DNA of 9,731 nucleotides from Alphaproteobacteria bacterium (lineage in GTDB: Bacteria; Pseudomonadota; Alphaproteobacteria; Rhizobiales; Rhizobiaceae): positions 1 to 9,731 of the forward strand of contig JAFKFE010000534.1 in assembly GCA_017308345.1 (NCBI GenBank). Reading direction: 5' to 3'. The notes under the pieces are model-generated. The model was not told the DNA's origin, ran no database searches, and was given only the letters and a program-made list of their open reading frames with translations. The position numbers and the translations under genes were made by a program. This document shows positions 8,777 through 9,731 of the stretch, piece after piece. The first letter of the stretch is position 1; the number at the start of each line of letters is the position of its first letter.

Positions 8777-9670
8777 CTACAGCGATGGGTGGAGAAGGTC
8801 GGCGAGGCCGATGCGTTCGAGAAGCTGCGCCCGGACGCGGTCGGCGACGCCGTTGACGATGGTCGCCCCGTCATCCGACGGATCGATATGGACGCGGAAC
8901 GGCCGGCGGCCATGCGGCATCGCCACGAGATCGACGATGGCCTGCGCGACTTTCGAGGGATCGGCGTCGGCGGGCTCCAGCCGGGCAAGACCTTTCAGAG
9001 CCTGATCGTCGACGCCCGCGTAAGTGCCCGACCAATATGCAGCGGCGCGCTCGGTGTCGGCCGGCTTGCCCGAATGAGCGAAATGCTCGGTGCCCTTCGT
9101 GAACGCACCCGGCACGACGATGCTCGTCTCGATGCCGAAACGGGCAAGCTCCAGCGCATAGCTCTGCGCCAGCGCATCCATGCCTGCCTTGGCGGCGAAG
9201 TAGGGCGCAAGGAAGGGCGGCGTGCCGCCGCGCGTGCTGCTTGATCCGACCCAGATCATGAGCGCTTGGCCGAGCGAGCGCATGCCCGGAAGGACTGCCC
9301 GGTTGACGCGTTGGGTGCCCAGCACATTGATGTCGTAGAGCTGCGCCAACTGCTCCGGCGTAAAGGCTTCGGTCGGTCCGAACACCATATGGCCGGCATT
9401 GTGGATCACCACGTCGATGCGGCCGGCTTCGGCGAGGATGGTTTCGACGGCGCCCTTGATCGACGATTCCGACAGCACGTCCAGCGCGATTGTCTTGAGC
9501 GCCAGTTTCTCTTCGCGCGCCAACCTTTCCATTTCGGCCGCCGCGGCGCCGCCGCGCGCTTGCGGGTCGCGCATCGAGGCGTAGACCCCGTGACCGGCTC
9601 TGGCGAGCGCCTTAGCCGTCATGGCGCCGAAGCCGCTCGACGCGCCGGTGATGAGAATCGTCTGCTGCAT
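8777..9670 (-). CDS. Short-chain dehydrogenase/reductase (SDR)
   Basis: NAD(P)-dependent oxidoreductase of 297 residues, classical SDR fold. Residues 5-15 (ILITGASSGFG) form the nucleotide-binding TGxxxGxG motif, NAG lies at 91-93, Asn115 is in DINVLG, and the catalytic triad continues with Ser144 (GSSS) and Tyr157/Lys161 in PYFAAK. R34 after the second strand (ASMRD) hints at NADPH preference. The C-terminus (about 235-297) is longer than in minimal SDRs and contains PHGRRPFRVHIDPSDDGA, typical of the subgroup of uncharacterised oxidoreductases with a variable substrate lid. Start ATG 9668-9670 has GAGGT 8-12 nt upstream; a TTG at 9694 in frame has no support. The tautomerase follows 26 nt downstream. 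The substrate is unknown. The 61 nt upstream to the window end show no clear promoter. Confidence 0.93.
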   Translation of the reverse strand: MQQTILITGASSGFGAMTAKALARAGHGVYASMRDPQARGGAAAAEMERLAREEKLALKTIALDVLSESSIKGAVETILAEAGRIDVVIHNAGHMVFGPTEAFTPEQLAQLYDINVLGTQRVNRAVLPGMRSLGQALMIWVGSSSTRGGTPPFLAPYFAAKAGMDALAQSYALELARFGIETSIVVPGAFTKGTEHFAHSGKPADTERAAAYWSGTYAGVDDQALKGLARLEPADADPSKVAQAIVDLVAMPHGRRPFRVHIDPSDDGATIVNGVADRVRAQLLERIGLADLLHPSL

Positions 9671-9731
9671 GATCGTGTACCTCTTTTCACGCAATTGTGG
9701 GCGCGGAACCGCTGCGCGCCTGTGCTGGAAT

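Overview
The window looks like ordinary chromosome from a GC-rich alphaproteobacterium of the order Rhizobiales, most likely Mesorhizobium or a close relative. This rests on four things: the strongly Rhizobiales-type IspG sequence, two small DUF465 (YdcH-like) genes side by side, an AATTCC/GGAATT-type intergenic palindrome I associate with Mesorhizobium, and uniformly GC-rich codon use. No database search was possible, so the genus is an inference.

Layout. (1) Positions 1-1611: a divergent pair. A Tat-exported ABC transporter solute-binding protein (minus strand, cut by the left edge) faces an IclR-family regulator (plus strand). They share a 126-bp intergenic region with one perfect 18-bp palindrome and a second imperfect dyad, which are good operator candidates. 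(2) Positions 1618-2329: two divergently oriented DUF465 genes, one of 67 and one of 59 residues, the second followed by a probable terminator. (3) Positions 2492-5978: a plus-strand run. It holds ispG (isoprenoid synthesis), a lytic transglycosylase with a C-terminal SPOR-like domain 4 nt downstream, a chloramphenicol-phosphotransferase-like P-loop kinase broken by an apparent one-base deletion, and a Stf0-type sulfotransferase. (4) Positions 5987-6030: a palindromic repeat between convergent genes. (5) Positions 6040-8373 (minus): a membrane-bound hybrid histidine kinase with two receiver domains and no HPt domain. (6) Positions 8532-9670 (minus): a probable two-gene unit of a short-chain dehydrogenase/reductase followed by a 4-oxalocrotonate-tautomerase-like small protein.

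The genes combine housekeeping functions (ispG, cell-wall turnover) with sensing and uptake. I see no mobile element, phage, CRISPR array, tRNA or rRNA, and nothing that amounts to a new defence or biosynthetic system. The items most worth a second look are the iclR operator region, the frameshifted kinase, the sulfotransferase that seems to lack the family's usual acidic catalytic residue, and the unrecognised sensor domain of the hybrid kinase.
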